A DNA stretch of 14,365 bases from an uncultured Eubacterium sp. (GCA_948468465.1 CAOKJJ010000135.1:1-14365); one strand, 5' to 3'; shown: positions 6,401-14,139, counted from the stretch's first letter. Translations and numbers: made by a program. The notes: generated from the letters alone by a model not told the origin.

Positions 6401-7247
6401 AAAGATTGTGCGCGCAGGCACGATTTTGTTTTGGATAGCCATGTTATCTGTACTTTGTATTTGCGGCTGCAGCACGCAGGCGGAGCAGACGCCTGACAAA
6501 CAGGAAGAAGTGCCGGCGGATGAAGGAGCGGCCGAAAGGATCCGTGAGCGGGGATATCTGCTGGCAGGCTGTAAGATGGATGTGCCGGGATTAAGTTTTT
6601 ATGATGCCGAGGCGGATACATGGTCCGGGCTTGAGGTAGAGCTGGCCTATCAGACGGCGGCCCGTTTGTTTGAGGTAAGCATAGAGGAAGCAAAGGAACA
6701 GGGACTGGTGCGCTTTATTGGCGTAACGGTAGCCGACCGTGAGGAAAAGCTGGAGCAAAAAGAAGTAGACTGTCTGTTTGCTACGTATACGATTACAAAG
6801 GAGAGAAAACAGAAGTTTGCATTTTCCGACAGTTACTATACCGATTATATCGGACTGTTAGTAAGGAATTCCGGAACAGACGCCAATGCGCTTGGTACGA
6901 GTGATATCCGCTCCATTGCGGATTTGGATGGAAAGAAAATCGGAGTGGCTAAAAATGCTACGACGAGGAAAGCGTTTTTGGACTATATGGACACGATGAA
7001 CAGTATCAAAACGGCACCTGTTTTTTTCGAATATAAGAACTATGAAGCAATTTTCTCAGCTTTAAAGTCCGAAGCGGTAGATGTAATGGCTGTGGATGTC
7101 AGTATTTTAAATGGTTATGTGGACAAAACCACTGTGATCCTGCCTGACCGGTTTGGCGGCCAGCGTTACGGCGCGGCGGTGTGTAAGGAAAATGCGAAGC
7201 TGCTGGATTATGTGAATGAGGCGATTCGGACGGCAGAATCATCATAG
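6393..7247 (+). CDS. Family-3 extracellular solute-binding lipoprotein (polar amino acid binding)
   Basis: The 284-residue product opens with a lipoprotein signal sequence (MRKK, a hydrophobic core, then ICGC with Cys26 as probable lipidation site) and an acidic linker. The mature part fits the family-3 periplasmic binding fold: RIRERGYLLAGC at the N-terminal edge, TYTITKERKQKFAFSDSYY (131-149; Arg138 matches the residue that binds the amino acid carboxylate), GVAKNATTRKAFL (184-196), and the hinge/ligand segment DVMAVD with Asp235. Length is normal. Translation starts at an ATG 7 nt after GGAGG, within the last codons of the symporter gene (8-bp overlap), so translation is probably coupled. 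Family members normally feed ABC importers, but no permease or ATPase gene is here. It may sense or capture substrate for the symporter; that link is inference. No hairpin terminator is obvious after it. Confidence 0.88.
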   Translation: MRKKIVRAGTILFWIAMLSVLCICGCSTQAEQTPDKQEEVPADEGAAERIRERGYLLAGCKMDVPGLSFYDAEADTWSGLEVELAYQTAARLFEVSIEEAKEQGLVRFIGVTVADREEKLEQKEVDCLFATYTITKERKQKFAFSDSYYTDYIGLLVRNSGTDANALGTSDIRSIADLDGKKIGVAKNATTRKAFLDYMDTMNSIKTAPVFFEYKNYEAIFSALKSEAVDVMAVDVSILNGYVDKTTVILPDRFGGQRYGAAVCKENAKLLDYVNEAIRTAESS

Positions 7248-7275
7248 GTGTATTTGTTTACAAAAAGTGAAAAAA

Positions 7276-7307
7276 GTGATCAAACTTGCTTTGCAGTTAT
7301 CAAATTT
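7276..7307 (+). promoter_or_regulatory. Pair of 12-bp direct repeats 20 bp apart, possible operator
   Basis: GTGATCAAACTT (7276-7287) and GTTATCAAATTT (7296-7307) match at 10 of 12 positions, and their starts are 20 bp apart, about two helical turns. The second ends one base before the -35 box at 7309. This placement suits binding of a dimeric regulator, possibly the AlbA_2-type product itself. Confidence 0.4.
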
Positions 7308-7308
7308 A

Positions 7309-7337
7309 TTGACTTTAGATATGCTGGAAGATATAAT
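7309..7337 (+). promoter_or_regulatory. Sigma-A-type promoter of the AlbA_2/GHKL gene
   Basis: TTGACT (7309-7314), a 17-bp spacer, and TATAAT (7332-7337): one base off consensus overall. Transcription would start near 7344, leaving a leader of only about 20-25 nt before the start codon. Confidence 0.75.
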
Positions 7338-7367
7338 TAGAATATATTATGTGAAGGGGGTTTGATG

Positions 7368-8792
7368 ATGCAAGCAGAAGCATTGAAAAAATTGGTTATT
7401 GATATACAGAAATTGAAAACAGAAAAACAGACAGTTGAATTAAAGTCTGCTGAAAAAGGTTGTCCAACCAGATTATATGATACACTTTCTTCGTTTTCGA
7501 ACCAGGATGAAGGCGGCGTTATTATTTTTGGCGTTGATGAAAATGATAAATATAATGTAAATGGAGTTTACGATCCTCAGGATTTACAGAAGAAGGTAAC
7601 AGAGCAGTGCAAACAGATGGAGCCAATGGTAAGAGCTTTATTTACGGTTTGTGACATTGATGACAAAGTGGTTGTATCTGCTGAAATTCCGGGTGTAGAT
7701 ATTACGGAAAGACCGGTGTTTTATAAAGGCGTTGGCAGAATCAAAGGTTCTTATATTCGTGTCGGGGAATCTGATGAGCCAATGAGTGAATATGAGGTGT
7801 ATAGTTACGAGGCTTTTCGTAAAAGAATCCGTGATGATATTCGTACAGTAGATGAAGCAAAATTACAGCTTTTAGATGAAAAGCGTTTAAATGATTATTT
7901 GACTATGGTAAAACAGGAGAGAAGAAATCTTTCAGAAAATGTATCGAATGAAGAAATTTTAGAATTGATGGCAGTTACGTCAGGTAATGTTCCTACATTG
8001 GCGGGGATCATGACGTTTTCCAAATATCCTCAAACATATTTTCCGCAGCTTTGCATTACTGCAGTATCTTTGCCTGGAACGGAGATGGGAACAGTAGGAG
8101 AAAGTGGAGAACGCTTCATTGATAACAAGCGGATTACAGGGGCAATACCAGATATGTTGGAAGAAGCAGTTGAATTTGTACGTAAGAATAGCCGGACTAA
8201 GACTATTATAGATGATAATGGAAAGAGAAAGGACAAACCGGAATATCCAATTAAAGCGGTTAGAGAAGCGATTTTAAATGCGTTAGTTCATCGCGATTAT
8301 AGTCTGCATACGGAAAATACACCGATTCGTATTGAGATGTATCGAGATCGTATGGAAGTTATCAACAGCGGCGGACTATATGGAAAGATTTCTATTGATG
8401 CGTTAGGGAAGGTACATCCGGAGACTAGAAACGCCGCACTTGCCAATATGCTGGAACTATTGAAAATTACTGAAAATCGTTATTCCGGAATTCCAACAAT
8501 GCGATCAGAGTTTATTCAGGCAGGGCTGCCAGCGCCAATTTTTTCTGTTGTTCATGGAGAGTTTAAAGTGGTTATGAAGAATGACTGTTTTAAAGAAGAT
8601 ACAACATCAGAAAAAGCGATTTTAGATTTCTGTTCAATACCCAGATCAAGGGCTGAATTAATTGAATTTACAGGCAAATCCCGTACTTATACGATGATTC
8701 ATCTAGTAGCGCCGCTTGTGCGTGCAGGTGAATTAAAAATGACACTGCCGGATAAACCTAAAAGCTCTAAGCAGAGGTATATAAAAGCATAA
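7368..8792 (+). CDS. AlbA_2 domain / GHKL ATP-binding putative transcriptional regulator (Schlafen-like)
   Basis: The protein of about 474 residues has the architecture of COG2865-type proteins. It has an N-terminal AlbA_2 (Schlafen AAA-4) domain at about 15-150, with ESVELKS-like QTVELKSA, AFSNQDEGGVIIFGVDEN-like SSFSNQDEGGVIIFGV and GSYIRVG. A linker helix region precedes a GHKL-type ATPase-like domain at about 285-400, with REAILNALVHRDY (N304, H308, R309), MEVINSGGL and YSGIPTM (S373-P376). A C-terminal winged-helix-like segment (about 415-465) follows. The family is annotated as regulators or RecG-related, and some relatives sit in defence loci; the biochemical activity here is not established. 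ATG codons at 7365 and 7368 and a TTG at 7362 compete; 7368 has the better 7-nt spacing from AGGGGG. It has its own promoter and terminator, suggesting an independent accessory cassette. Confidence 0.85.
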   Translation: MQAEALKKLVIDIQKLKTEKQTVELKSAEKGCPTRLYDTLSSFSNQDEGGVIIFGVDENDKYNVNGVYDPQDLQKKVTEQCKQMEPMVRALFTVCDIDDKVVVSAEIPGVDITERPVFYKGVGRIKGSYIRVGESDEPMSEYEVYSYEAFRKRIRDDIRTVDEAKLQLLDEKRLNDYLTMVKQERRNLSENVSNEEILELMAVTSGNVPTLAGIMTFSKYPQTYFPQLCITAVSLPGTEMGTVGESGERFIDNKRITGAIPDMLEEAVEFVRKNSRTKTIIDDNGKRKDKPEYPIKAVREAILNALVHRDYSLHTENTPIRIEMYRDRMEVINSGGLYGKISIDALGKVHPETRNAALANMLELLKITENRYSGIPTMRSEFIQAGLPAPIFSVVHGEFKVVMKNDCFKEDTTSEKAILDFCSIPRSRAELIEFTGKSRTYTMIHLVAPLVRAGELKMTLPDKPKSSKQRYIKA

Positions 8793-8835
8793 ATTTAGTA
8801 ACAGTTCAATGGTTATCTGAACTGTTACTAAATTT
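8791..8835. terminator. Perfect 18-bp inverted repeat, bidirectional terminator
   Basis: AAATTTAGTAACAGTTCA (8791-8808) and its exact reverse complement (8818-8835) flank a 9-nt loop. The left arm begins inside the TAA stop codon of the AlbA_2 gene. The arm ends are A/T-rich, so the stem can supply its own U-tract on either strand; it lies between convergent genes. Confidence 0.8.
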
Positions 8836-8856
8836 TAGCAAGTATGTTTCAAAACA

Positions 8857-8920
8857 TCCGGCGGAAGCAGATATTCCAAACACGCTTTAGAGCGTATCTG
8901 AGAGATTTGCTTTTGCCGGA
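8857..8920 (+). other. Long imperfect hairpin between convergent genes
   Basis: TCCGGCGGAAGCA (8857-8869) can pair with TGCTTTTGCCGGA (8908-8920) on the plus-strand RNA using two G-U pairs. Inside, AGATA/TATCT and ACGCT/AGCGT form further stems. The G-U pairs become A-C mismatches on the minus strand, which favours a plus-strand RNA role. No T-run follows on the plus strand, so a classical terminator is doubtful. Confidence 0.35.
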
Positions 8921-8929
8921 AGAAACTGC

Positions 8930-10120
8930 TTATTCCGTGATTCGCCCATCATCTGAAAACTTTACATTGACCGACAACCCAGACATATATTCATAGAATT
9001 CCCTGCGGGCATCCGGTTCTGTCAGCAGAAAAGTGCAGGCATTCGAAGCTTTTGCCGGCAGCAGCTGCCAGTCTGCCTTCTGATCGGCTGTAAATGTCAG
9101 CCTGGCGACGGCGGTCCGTTCGATATTCTGGTAAAATATAAAGTTGCCGAGGCTGTAAAATATCGGTTTTCCGTTATAAAATTCCACGCCCTGCAGCACA
9201 TGCGGGTGGGCGCCGATGACCGCGTCAGCGCCGGCGTCAATGAGCGCGTGCGCCATAGACTGCTGATATGGTTCCGGTGCTGTGTTTCGCTCAATTCCCC
9301 AATGTACATAGACACATAGAAAATCACATTTTTTGCGTGCATCCTGCACGGCTGCGAGCAGGCGGGCCGGGTCATAAGCAGACAAAACGCCCGGCTGCGC
9401 GTTTTCCACGTTCCAGGAAACGTCTGGAAATACGCGTGACGCGGCCAGAAAACCGAACGTATGGCCGTTTGCTTTTTTTGTAATCAGCTTTGCGGCGCGC
9501 TTTAAGGAGTTTCCGGCGCCTACATATGTAATATCTGCATCGTCCAGAGTCTGAAATGTGTCGGCAAGCGCGTCTTTGCCGTAGTCAAGCACATGGTTAT
9601 TTGCCAGCGTTACAAGGTCTACGCCTGATTCCAAAAGGATGGATACGTAAGAGGGGTCGATGCGGAAAGTAAACTGCTTGTCCGGTGCCTGTGTTCCGCA
9701 GGTACTGTATGGAAATTCATTGTTGACCATGGCAATGTCAGCCTGCTTCATTTCTTTTAACAGATCTTTGGATAAGATGCCCTGGATTCCCAATTGACGG
9801 TATCCTGCAAGTACATAGTCACTGAAATAAACATCTCCGGCAAACAGGAGTGTTGTGTCTTTTTTTCTGTTTTTTACAGTTTTTTCTGTTGTTTTTTCCG
9901 GTTGTGAAGATGGTATGGCGTCACTTTGTCCGGCGTCAGCTTTTGAAGAAGCGCTGGCAAACGCATGGTCAGCCGGCGGATGAGAAGCCGTGTCATGATT
10001 TTTTGTGTATTTCATGTAAAAGATGCTGCCAATCAGCACGCAAAGCAGCATACAGGAAACAATCAGCGTGCTTTGCAGAAATGCCCTTATTATTTTTTTT
10101 CTTTTTTTCTTTCGTTTCAA
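8930..10120 (-). CDS. CapA family protein (PGA_cap metallophosphatase-like), membrane-anchored
   Basis: The 396-residue product has a very basic N-terminus (MKRKKKRKK), one membrane segment at about 12-36 and a Ser/Lys-rich linker to about 88, placing the domain outside the cell. The CapA/PGA_cap domain (89-340) has FAGDVYF (Asp96), NNEFP (133-137), TLANNHVLDYG (171-181), YVHWG (His273), GAHPHVLQG (His305, His307) and FYSLGNFIF (Asn326). These match the metal-ligand pattern of calcineurin-like phosphoesterases. Named members act in poly-gamma-glutamate capsule formation, but many are orphans and the reaction is unclear. No pgsB or pgsC gene is present. Translation appears to start at TTG: no in-frame ATG lies upstream before a stop, and GGAGG (plus-strand CCTCC, 10132-10136) is 11 nt away. 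It is transcribed divergently from the kinase. Confidence 0.88.
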   Translation of the reverse strand: MKRKKKRKKIIRAFLQSTLIVSCMLLCVLIGSIFYMKYTKNHDTASHPPADHAFASASSKADAGQSDAIPSSQPEKTTEKTVKNRKKDTTLLFAGDVYFSDYVLAGYRQLGIQGILSKDLLKEMKQADIAMVNNEFPYSTCGTQAPDKQFTFRIDPSYVSILLESGVDLVTLANNHVLDYGKDALADTFQTLDDADITYVGAGNSLKRAAKLITKKANGHTFGFLAASRVFPDVSWNVENAQPGVLSAYDPARLLAAVQDARKKCDFLCVYVHWGIERNTAPEPYQQSMAHALIDAGADAVIGAHPHVLQGVEFYNGKPIFYSLGNFIFYQNIERTAVARLTFTADQKADWQLLPAKASNACTFLLTEPDARREFYEYMSGLSVNVKFSDDGRITE

Positions 10121-10161
10121 TGGTAATCTGGCCTCCAGTTGGAATGTAATTGTACTTTTTC

Positions 10162-10190
10162 ATATTACAGTTCTTTTTCGTCAAAATCAA
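10162..10190 (-). promoter_or_regulatory. Probable promoter of the CapA-type gene
   Basis: Read on the minus strand: TTGATT (plus 10185-10190), 17-bp spacer, TAATAT (plus 10162-10167), preceded by TG. The predicted start near 10155 leaves a leader of about 35 nt containing the GGAGG site. Confidence 0.5.
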
Positions 10191-10230
10191 GTCCTCGTGT
10201 GAAAAAATGAGCAGATTATGTGAAAAACGT

Positions 10231-10262
10231 ACAGACGAGCTGTCTGTATTATTTGGTATAAT
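10231..10262 (+). promoter_or_regulatory. Kinase operon promoter with overlapping inverted repeat
   Basis: TGG followed by TATAAT (10257-10262) forms an extended -10. There is no good -35 box at the correct distance. Instead ACAGAC-GAGCT-GTCTGT (10231-10247), a perfect 6-bp inverted repeat with a 5-bp gap, covers the -35 region. A weak -35 with an overlapping palindrome suggests control by a dimeric regulator. Confidence 0.5.
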
Positions 10263-10328
10263 AAATCAACAAGCGGTAGTAAGCTTCACGATTGATCTAT
10301 CTAAGGAACGGGAACTATAAAATGATTG

Positions 10329-13300
10329 ATGAAAAAGGGGTATAGTGAGATTAAAATGCGCACACTTAGAAATATTATCAGCCGTTATATGCAGATTGTC
10401 ACTCTTTTGCTGGTGGTTCTTTTTTTAGTAGTCATCTTTTGCATTCAAGTAGCGAATGAACGGCGCCAGGCCTATATGAGCGCCATAGAAACTTTTTTTC
10501 AGATCGAGCAGGTTCTGGGAGAAAATAAAGAGGAGCTGGCTGACTTAAAGCAGGTTTATCGGACTACCTGTCTGCACAATGCGGAGGCAATCGCCTATAT
10601 TATAGAAGAGAATCCCTCTGTCTTAGACAGCGTGGAGGAATTAAAGAAAATCGCTACCATGATAGAGGTTGACGAAATCCATATTTTTAATGCGGAAGGA
10701 CGTATTTTTTCAGGGACGCATCCGTTTTATTACGATTATATGTTTGACTCAGGCGAACAAATGAGCTTTTTTAAACCTATGCTTGAGGACAAATCTCTTA
10801 GGCTTGTACAGGATATTACGCCGAATACGGCAGAAATGAAAATGATGCAGTATTCGGCGTTATGGAGTCATGACAAAGACTTTATTGTGCAGGTCGGCAT
10901 GGAGCCTGTAAATGTCCTTAAGGTAACGGAAAAAAACGAACTGTCGTATATTTTTTCCCTGCTGCGCGTCAATTCCGATGCCAATTATTATGCCATTAAA
11001 AAGGGAGATGGAAACATTGTCGGCTCTACCGACTTGTCCTGTGTTGCAAAGGACAGTGAGGAAATAGGACTGCAGCTTAAAACGATCGCGGCTGATCATA
11101 ACGGTTTTTACGCAGATGTAAACGGCATAAAATCCTACTGTGTGTTTATGGAGTCCGGCGAAAACTATATTGGGCGTGTAATTTCCTGCAAGGATATGTT
11201 CGGGCGGGTTCCGTCCACGATGCTGTGGATTGCGTTCTGCCTGATTGCCGTCGCGGTGGTTTTGTATTATGTAGTCACCTGCTATATGAATAAGTACGTG
11301 GTCGAAGGCATTCACAGCATCAATGATAAGCTTAACATCATCTCTCAGGGGAATTTGGATGAGATCGTTGATATTCAAAGCAGTGAAGAGCTGGCAGAGC
11401 TGAGCCGTTATATCAACCAGATGAAAAAGAGCATTCTGGATAACCGGCGCAAGATTACTTATATTATCGGCAAGACCAAAATGCCCATCGGCGTGTACGA
11501 ATACAATCACTATATGAAAAGAGTGAGCATAAGCGAACACATTCCCGATATTCTTGGCTTGAAATCAGAAGAGTATGAACACCTTTCTGCGGATTACAGA
11601 GTTTTTCAGGAATTTATCATTGATCTGCGCAGAAATATCGTTGACGACGAGTCCTGCGTATATTCCTGCCGGGAGCGTTATGTCAAGCTGGAGGAAGTGG
11701 AGCACAGCGGCGATGTATTCGGTGTCATTATAGATGTGACGGAGGAGATCTTAAAGCGAAAAAAAATAGAGGGTGAACGCGAGGCAAAGAGCCGTTTCCT
11801 TTCTAATATGTCGCATGAAATCCGGACGCCGATTAACGCGGTGCTTGGAATGAATGAGATGATACTGCGCGAGGCTACGGACAGGCAGATTTTAACCTAT
11901 GCGGCGAATATCAAGAGCTCAGGAAAAATGCTGCTGTTTCTGGTTAATGACATATTGGATATTTCAAAGATTGAATCTGGAAAAATGGAGATTATTCCAG
12001 TCGAATATGAGACGTCGGCTCTGATGATAGATTTGTGGAATGTCATTTATCTGCGTGCAAAGGAAAAGGAACTGGCATTTGAAGTGGAGTCGGACGAAAC
12101 GCTTCCGCGTGTGCTGTATGGGGATGATGTGCGGATGAAGCAGATCGTGACAAACCTTTTAACAAATGCGGTAAAGTATACGCCTAAGGGCAGTGTCAGG
12201 CTTCGGATTGCTTATGAACGTCAAAATAATGATGAGCTGCTGCTGAAAATATCCGTGCAGGATACAGGCATAGGCATTCGAAAAGAAGATATGGGGAAGC
12301 TTTTTGAAAGCTTTCAGCGTCTGGACGAGGAAAAAAACAGAAATATCGAAGGAACAGGACTTGGCATGAATATTACGATGTCACTGCTTAAGATGATGGG
12401 CGGCGATATGCAGGTGGAGAGTGAATACCAAAAAGGCTCCACCTTTACCGTAATCGTGCCGCAGAAAATTATCAGCAATGAGCCGGCAGGAAGCTTTCAG
12501 AAGATGCAGGAAAAAAACGCGCAGCATGACGGCAGCAGAAAGAGCAGCTTTACAGCTCCCAAAGGCCGGGTGCTGGTCGTAGACGACAATACGATGAACC
12601 TGACTGTGTTTAAGGCGCTGCTCAAGCGGACAAAACTGCAGGTTGTGACGGCGGAATCCGGAGAACAATGCCTTGCATACGTGCAGAAGCAGAAATTCCA
12701 CATGATTTTTATGGATCATATGATGCCTGAGATGGACGGTATTGAGACGCTGCATGAAATAAAGAAGCTTGCGGTACATATGGATTTTCCAAATAAAGAC
12801 ACACCGGTCATTGCGCTGACTGCAAACGCCGTGGCAGGCGTAAAAGAGATGTATCTTGCGGAAGGTTTTGCGGAATTTTTGACAAAGCCGATTAACGCGG
12901 AGCTTTTGGAATATACCATCTGTAAATATCTTCCAAAGGAATATATTCATACGGAAGAAGAAGTGAAACGTGATTTGGAAACAGGAGACGGCAGCAATGG
13001 ATATGACAGCAATGAATATGACAGCAATGGACATGACAGCGATGGATATGATCGTTATCTGGAACAGGGAGTTTCCGTCAGAAATGGACTCAAGCACTCC
13101 AAAGGCGACATGGCAACCTATCTGGAACTTGTGCGGATGTTTCTCAGAGATCAAAATAAAATGGAACTGTTGCGGCAGTATCTGTCCATGCATAATATGA
13201 AAGACTACGCTATTTTGGTACATGCTTTAAAAGGAAATGCGCGCACGCTTGGTGCGGAGCAGCTTGCAGACCTGGCATATGAGCATGAAACGCATAGCAA

Positions 13301-13667
13301 GGCAGGGCAGGAGGATTACGCAGCCGCACACTGGAAAGAACTGGAACAGGCGTGGAAAACCGCATTAGAAACATTTGGGGCCATTTATGAAAAATACGCC
13401 CCAGCACAGGAGAAAATCGACAGTTTCGATGACGGCGAGCTGCTCAATTTGCCGCAGGAAAGCCTTGACGAGATGGCGGAACTGATCGACAATTTCAAAA
13501 CAGACGAGGCAGCAGATCAGATCAAAGAATGGCTTCGTAGCCCTCTGCACCAGGATATGCGAAGACGGCTTACAGATGTTCTGGCGGCAATAGAGGATGA
13601 GTATGATGAGGATAAGGCAATATGGCTTTTGAAAAACAACAGGGAGGAAGAAAATGATGACAGATAA
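10329..13667 (+). CDS. Hybrid sensor histidine kinase (sensor-HAMP-PAS-HisKA-HATPase-REC-HPt)
   Basis: This 1112-residue membrane kinase has TM1 at about 22-41, an extracellular CACHE-like sensor (42-297; VDEIHIFNAEGRIFSG, FIVQVGMEP), TM2 at 298-320, HAMP (321-372) and a PAS-like segment (about 375-475). The HisKA domain follows with SHEIRTP (phosphorylated His496), then the HATPase_c domain with N-box NLLTNAVKYT (N609/N613), DTGIGI and GTGLGM. The receiver has acidic Asp752/753, phospho-acceptor Asp796 and Lys853. A repetitive linker (889-908) leads to an HPt domain with His965 (VHALKGNARTLG) and a charged helical tail. A complete His-Asp-His relay is present, with Asp56 of the next gene as likely final acceptor. 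The gene overlaps that one by 14 bp. The start is uncertain: ATG 10329 lacks a good ribosome site, ATG 10356 is an alternative, and a 7-codon open frame (10322-10345) overlaps. The stimulus is unknown. Confidence 0.92.
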   Translation: MKKGYSEIKMRTLRNIISRYMQIVTLLLVVLFLVVIFCIQVANERRQAYMSAIETFFQIEQVLGENKEELADLKQVYRTTCLHNAEAIAYIIEENPSVLDSVEELKKIATMIEVDEIHIFNAEGRIFSGTHPFYYDYMFDSGEQMSFFKPMLEDKSLRLVQDITPNTAEMKMMQYSALWSHDKDFIVQVGMEPVNVLKVTEKNELSYIFSLLRVNSDANYYAIKKGDGNIVGSTDLSCVAKDSEEIGLQLKTIAADHNGFYADVNGIKSYCVFMESGENYIGRVISCKDMFGRVPSTMLWIAFCLIAVAVVLYYVVTCYMNKYVVEGIHSINDKLNIISQGNLDEIVDIQSSEELAELSRYINQMKKSILDNRRKITYIIGKTKMPIGVYEYNHYMKRVSISEHIPDILGLKSEEYEHLSADYRVFQEFIIDLRRNIVDDESCVYSCRERYVKLEEVEHSGDVFGVIIDVTEEILKRKKIEGEREAKSRFLSNMSHEIRTPINAVLGMNEMILREATDRQILTYAANIKSSGKMLLFLVNDILDISKIESGKMEIIPVEYETSALMIDLWNVIYLRAKEKELAFEVESDETLPRVLYGDDVRMKQIVTNLLTNAVKYTPKGSVRLRIAYERQNNDELLLKISVQDTGIGIRKEDMGKLFESFQRLDEEKNRNIEGTGLGMNITMSLLKMMGGDMQVESEYQKGSTFTVIVPQKIISNEPAGSFQKMQEKNAQHDGSRKSSFTAPKGRVLVVDDNTMNLTVFKALLKRTKLQVVTAESGEQCLAYVQKQKFHMIFMDHMMPEMDGIETLHEIKKLAVHMDFPNKDTPVIALTANAVAGVKEMYLAEGFAEFLTKPINAELLEYTICKYLPKEYIHTEEEVKRDLETGDGSNGYDSNEYDSNGHDSDGYDRYLEQGVSVRNGLKHSKGDMATYLELVRMFLRDQNKMELLRQYLSMHNMKDYAILVHALKGNARTLGAEQLADLAYEHETHSKAGQEDYAAAHWKELEQAWKTALETFGAIYEKYAPAQEKIDSFDDGELLNLPQESLDEMAELIDNFKTDEAADQIKEWLRSPLHQDMRRRLTDVLAAIEDEYDEDKAIWLLKNNREEENDDR
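12992..13051 (+). repeat. Four tandem 15-bp units in the kinase REC-HPt linker
   Basis: The unit CAGCAATGGATATGA is repeated four times without gaps, with single-base changes in copies 2-4. It encodes SNGYD, SNEYD, SNGHD and SDGYD between the receiver and HPt domains. Because the period is a multiple of three, gain or loss of units would change tether length without breaking the frame. Confidence 0.88.
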
Positions 13668-14055
13668 AAAAAGCATTGTGGCAGTGGATGACAGCGGAAT
13701 TATATTAAAGATGCTTGAAAAGCTGCTGGGCGAAGAGTATGCGTACTCTGGTTTTTCAAAAGGAATGCGCGCCCTCAAATTTTTAAAGGAAACGAAGGCA
13801 CCGGATTTGATTATCTTGGATATTGAGATGCCGGAAATAGACGGGTATGCAATGCTTGACATGATACGCAGGAAAGACGAGCTGAAAGAAGTGCCGGTTC
13901 TGTTTCTGACATCAAATAATGAGAAGGAACACGTCGTAAAGGCAATCAGGGCCGGTGTGAATGATTATATCGTAAAGCCGATTGATGAGAATGTATTCAT
14001 GGATAAGGTGCGAAAGATTTTGAAGGAAGAGAAATATAGCTGGGATAATGTGTAG
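13654..14055 (+). CDS. Stand-alone receiver-domain response regulator (CheY-like)
   Basis: The 133-residue protein is a single receiver domain. It has the acidic pair Asp12-Asp13, phospho-acceptor Asp56 in ILDIEMPEIDG, Thr86-Ser87 in LFLTSNNE, and Lys108 in VKPID, so all key phosphorylation residues are kept. There is no DNA-binding or enzymatic output domain, so it must act by protein contact, like CheY, or as a phosphate sink or shuttle. The start is ATG 13654, 6 nt after AGGGAGG, inside the end of the kinase gene (14-bp overlap); ATG 13657 is an alternative. Translational coupling and gene order make it the likely partner of the kinase HPt domain (inference). A strong terminator closes the unit about 85 nt later. 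Confidence 0.92.
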   Translation: MMTDKKSIVAVDDSGIILKMLEKLLGEEYAYSGFSKGMRALKFLKETKAPDLIILDIEMPEIDGYAMLDMIRRKDELKEVPVLFLTSNNEKEHVVKAIRAGVNDYIVKPIDENVFMDKVRKILKEEKYSWDNV

Positions 14056-14139
14056 AAAAACTTTCCGCCAAAACCATTCCGCCAGGCGCGGAGTCTGACT
14101 GTGATAAGCTTAAATGAATAACAGTTCCTTATATAAAAG

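Noticed and set aside
12381..13223. Minus-strand open frame inside the hybrid kinase gene
   Set aside because: It lies opposite the conserved HATPase, receiver and HPt coding sequence; the His/Ile-rich translation shows no family features.
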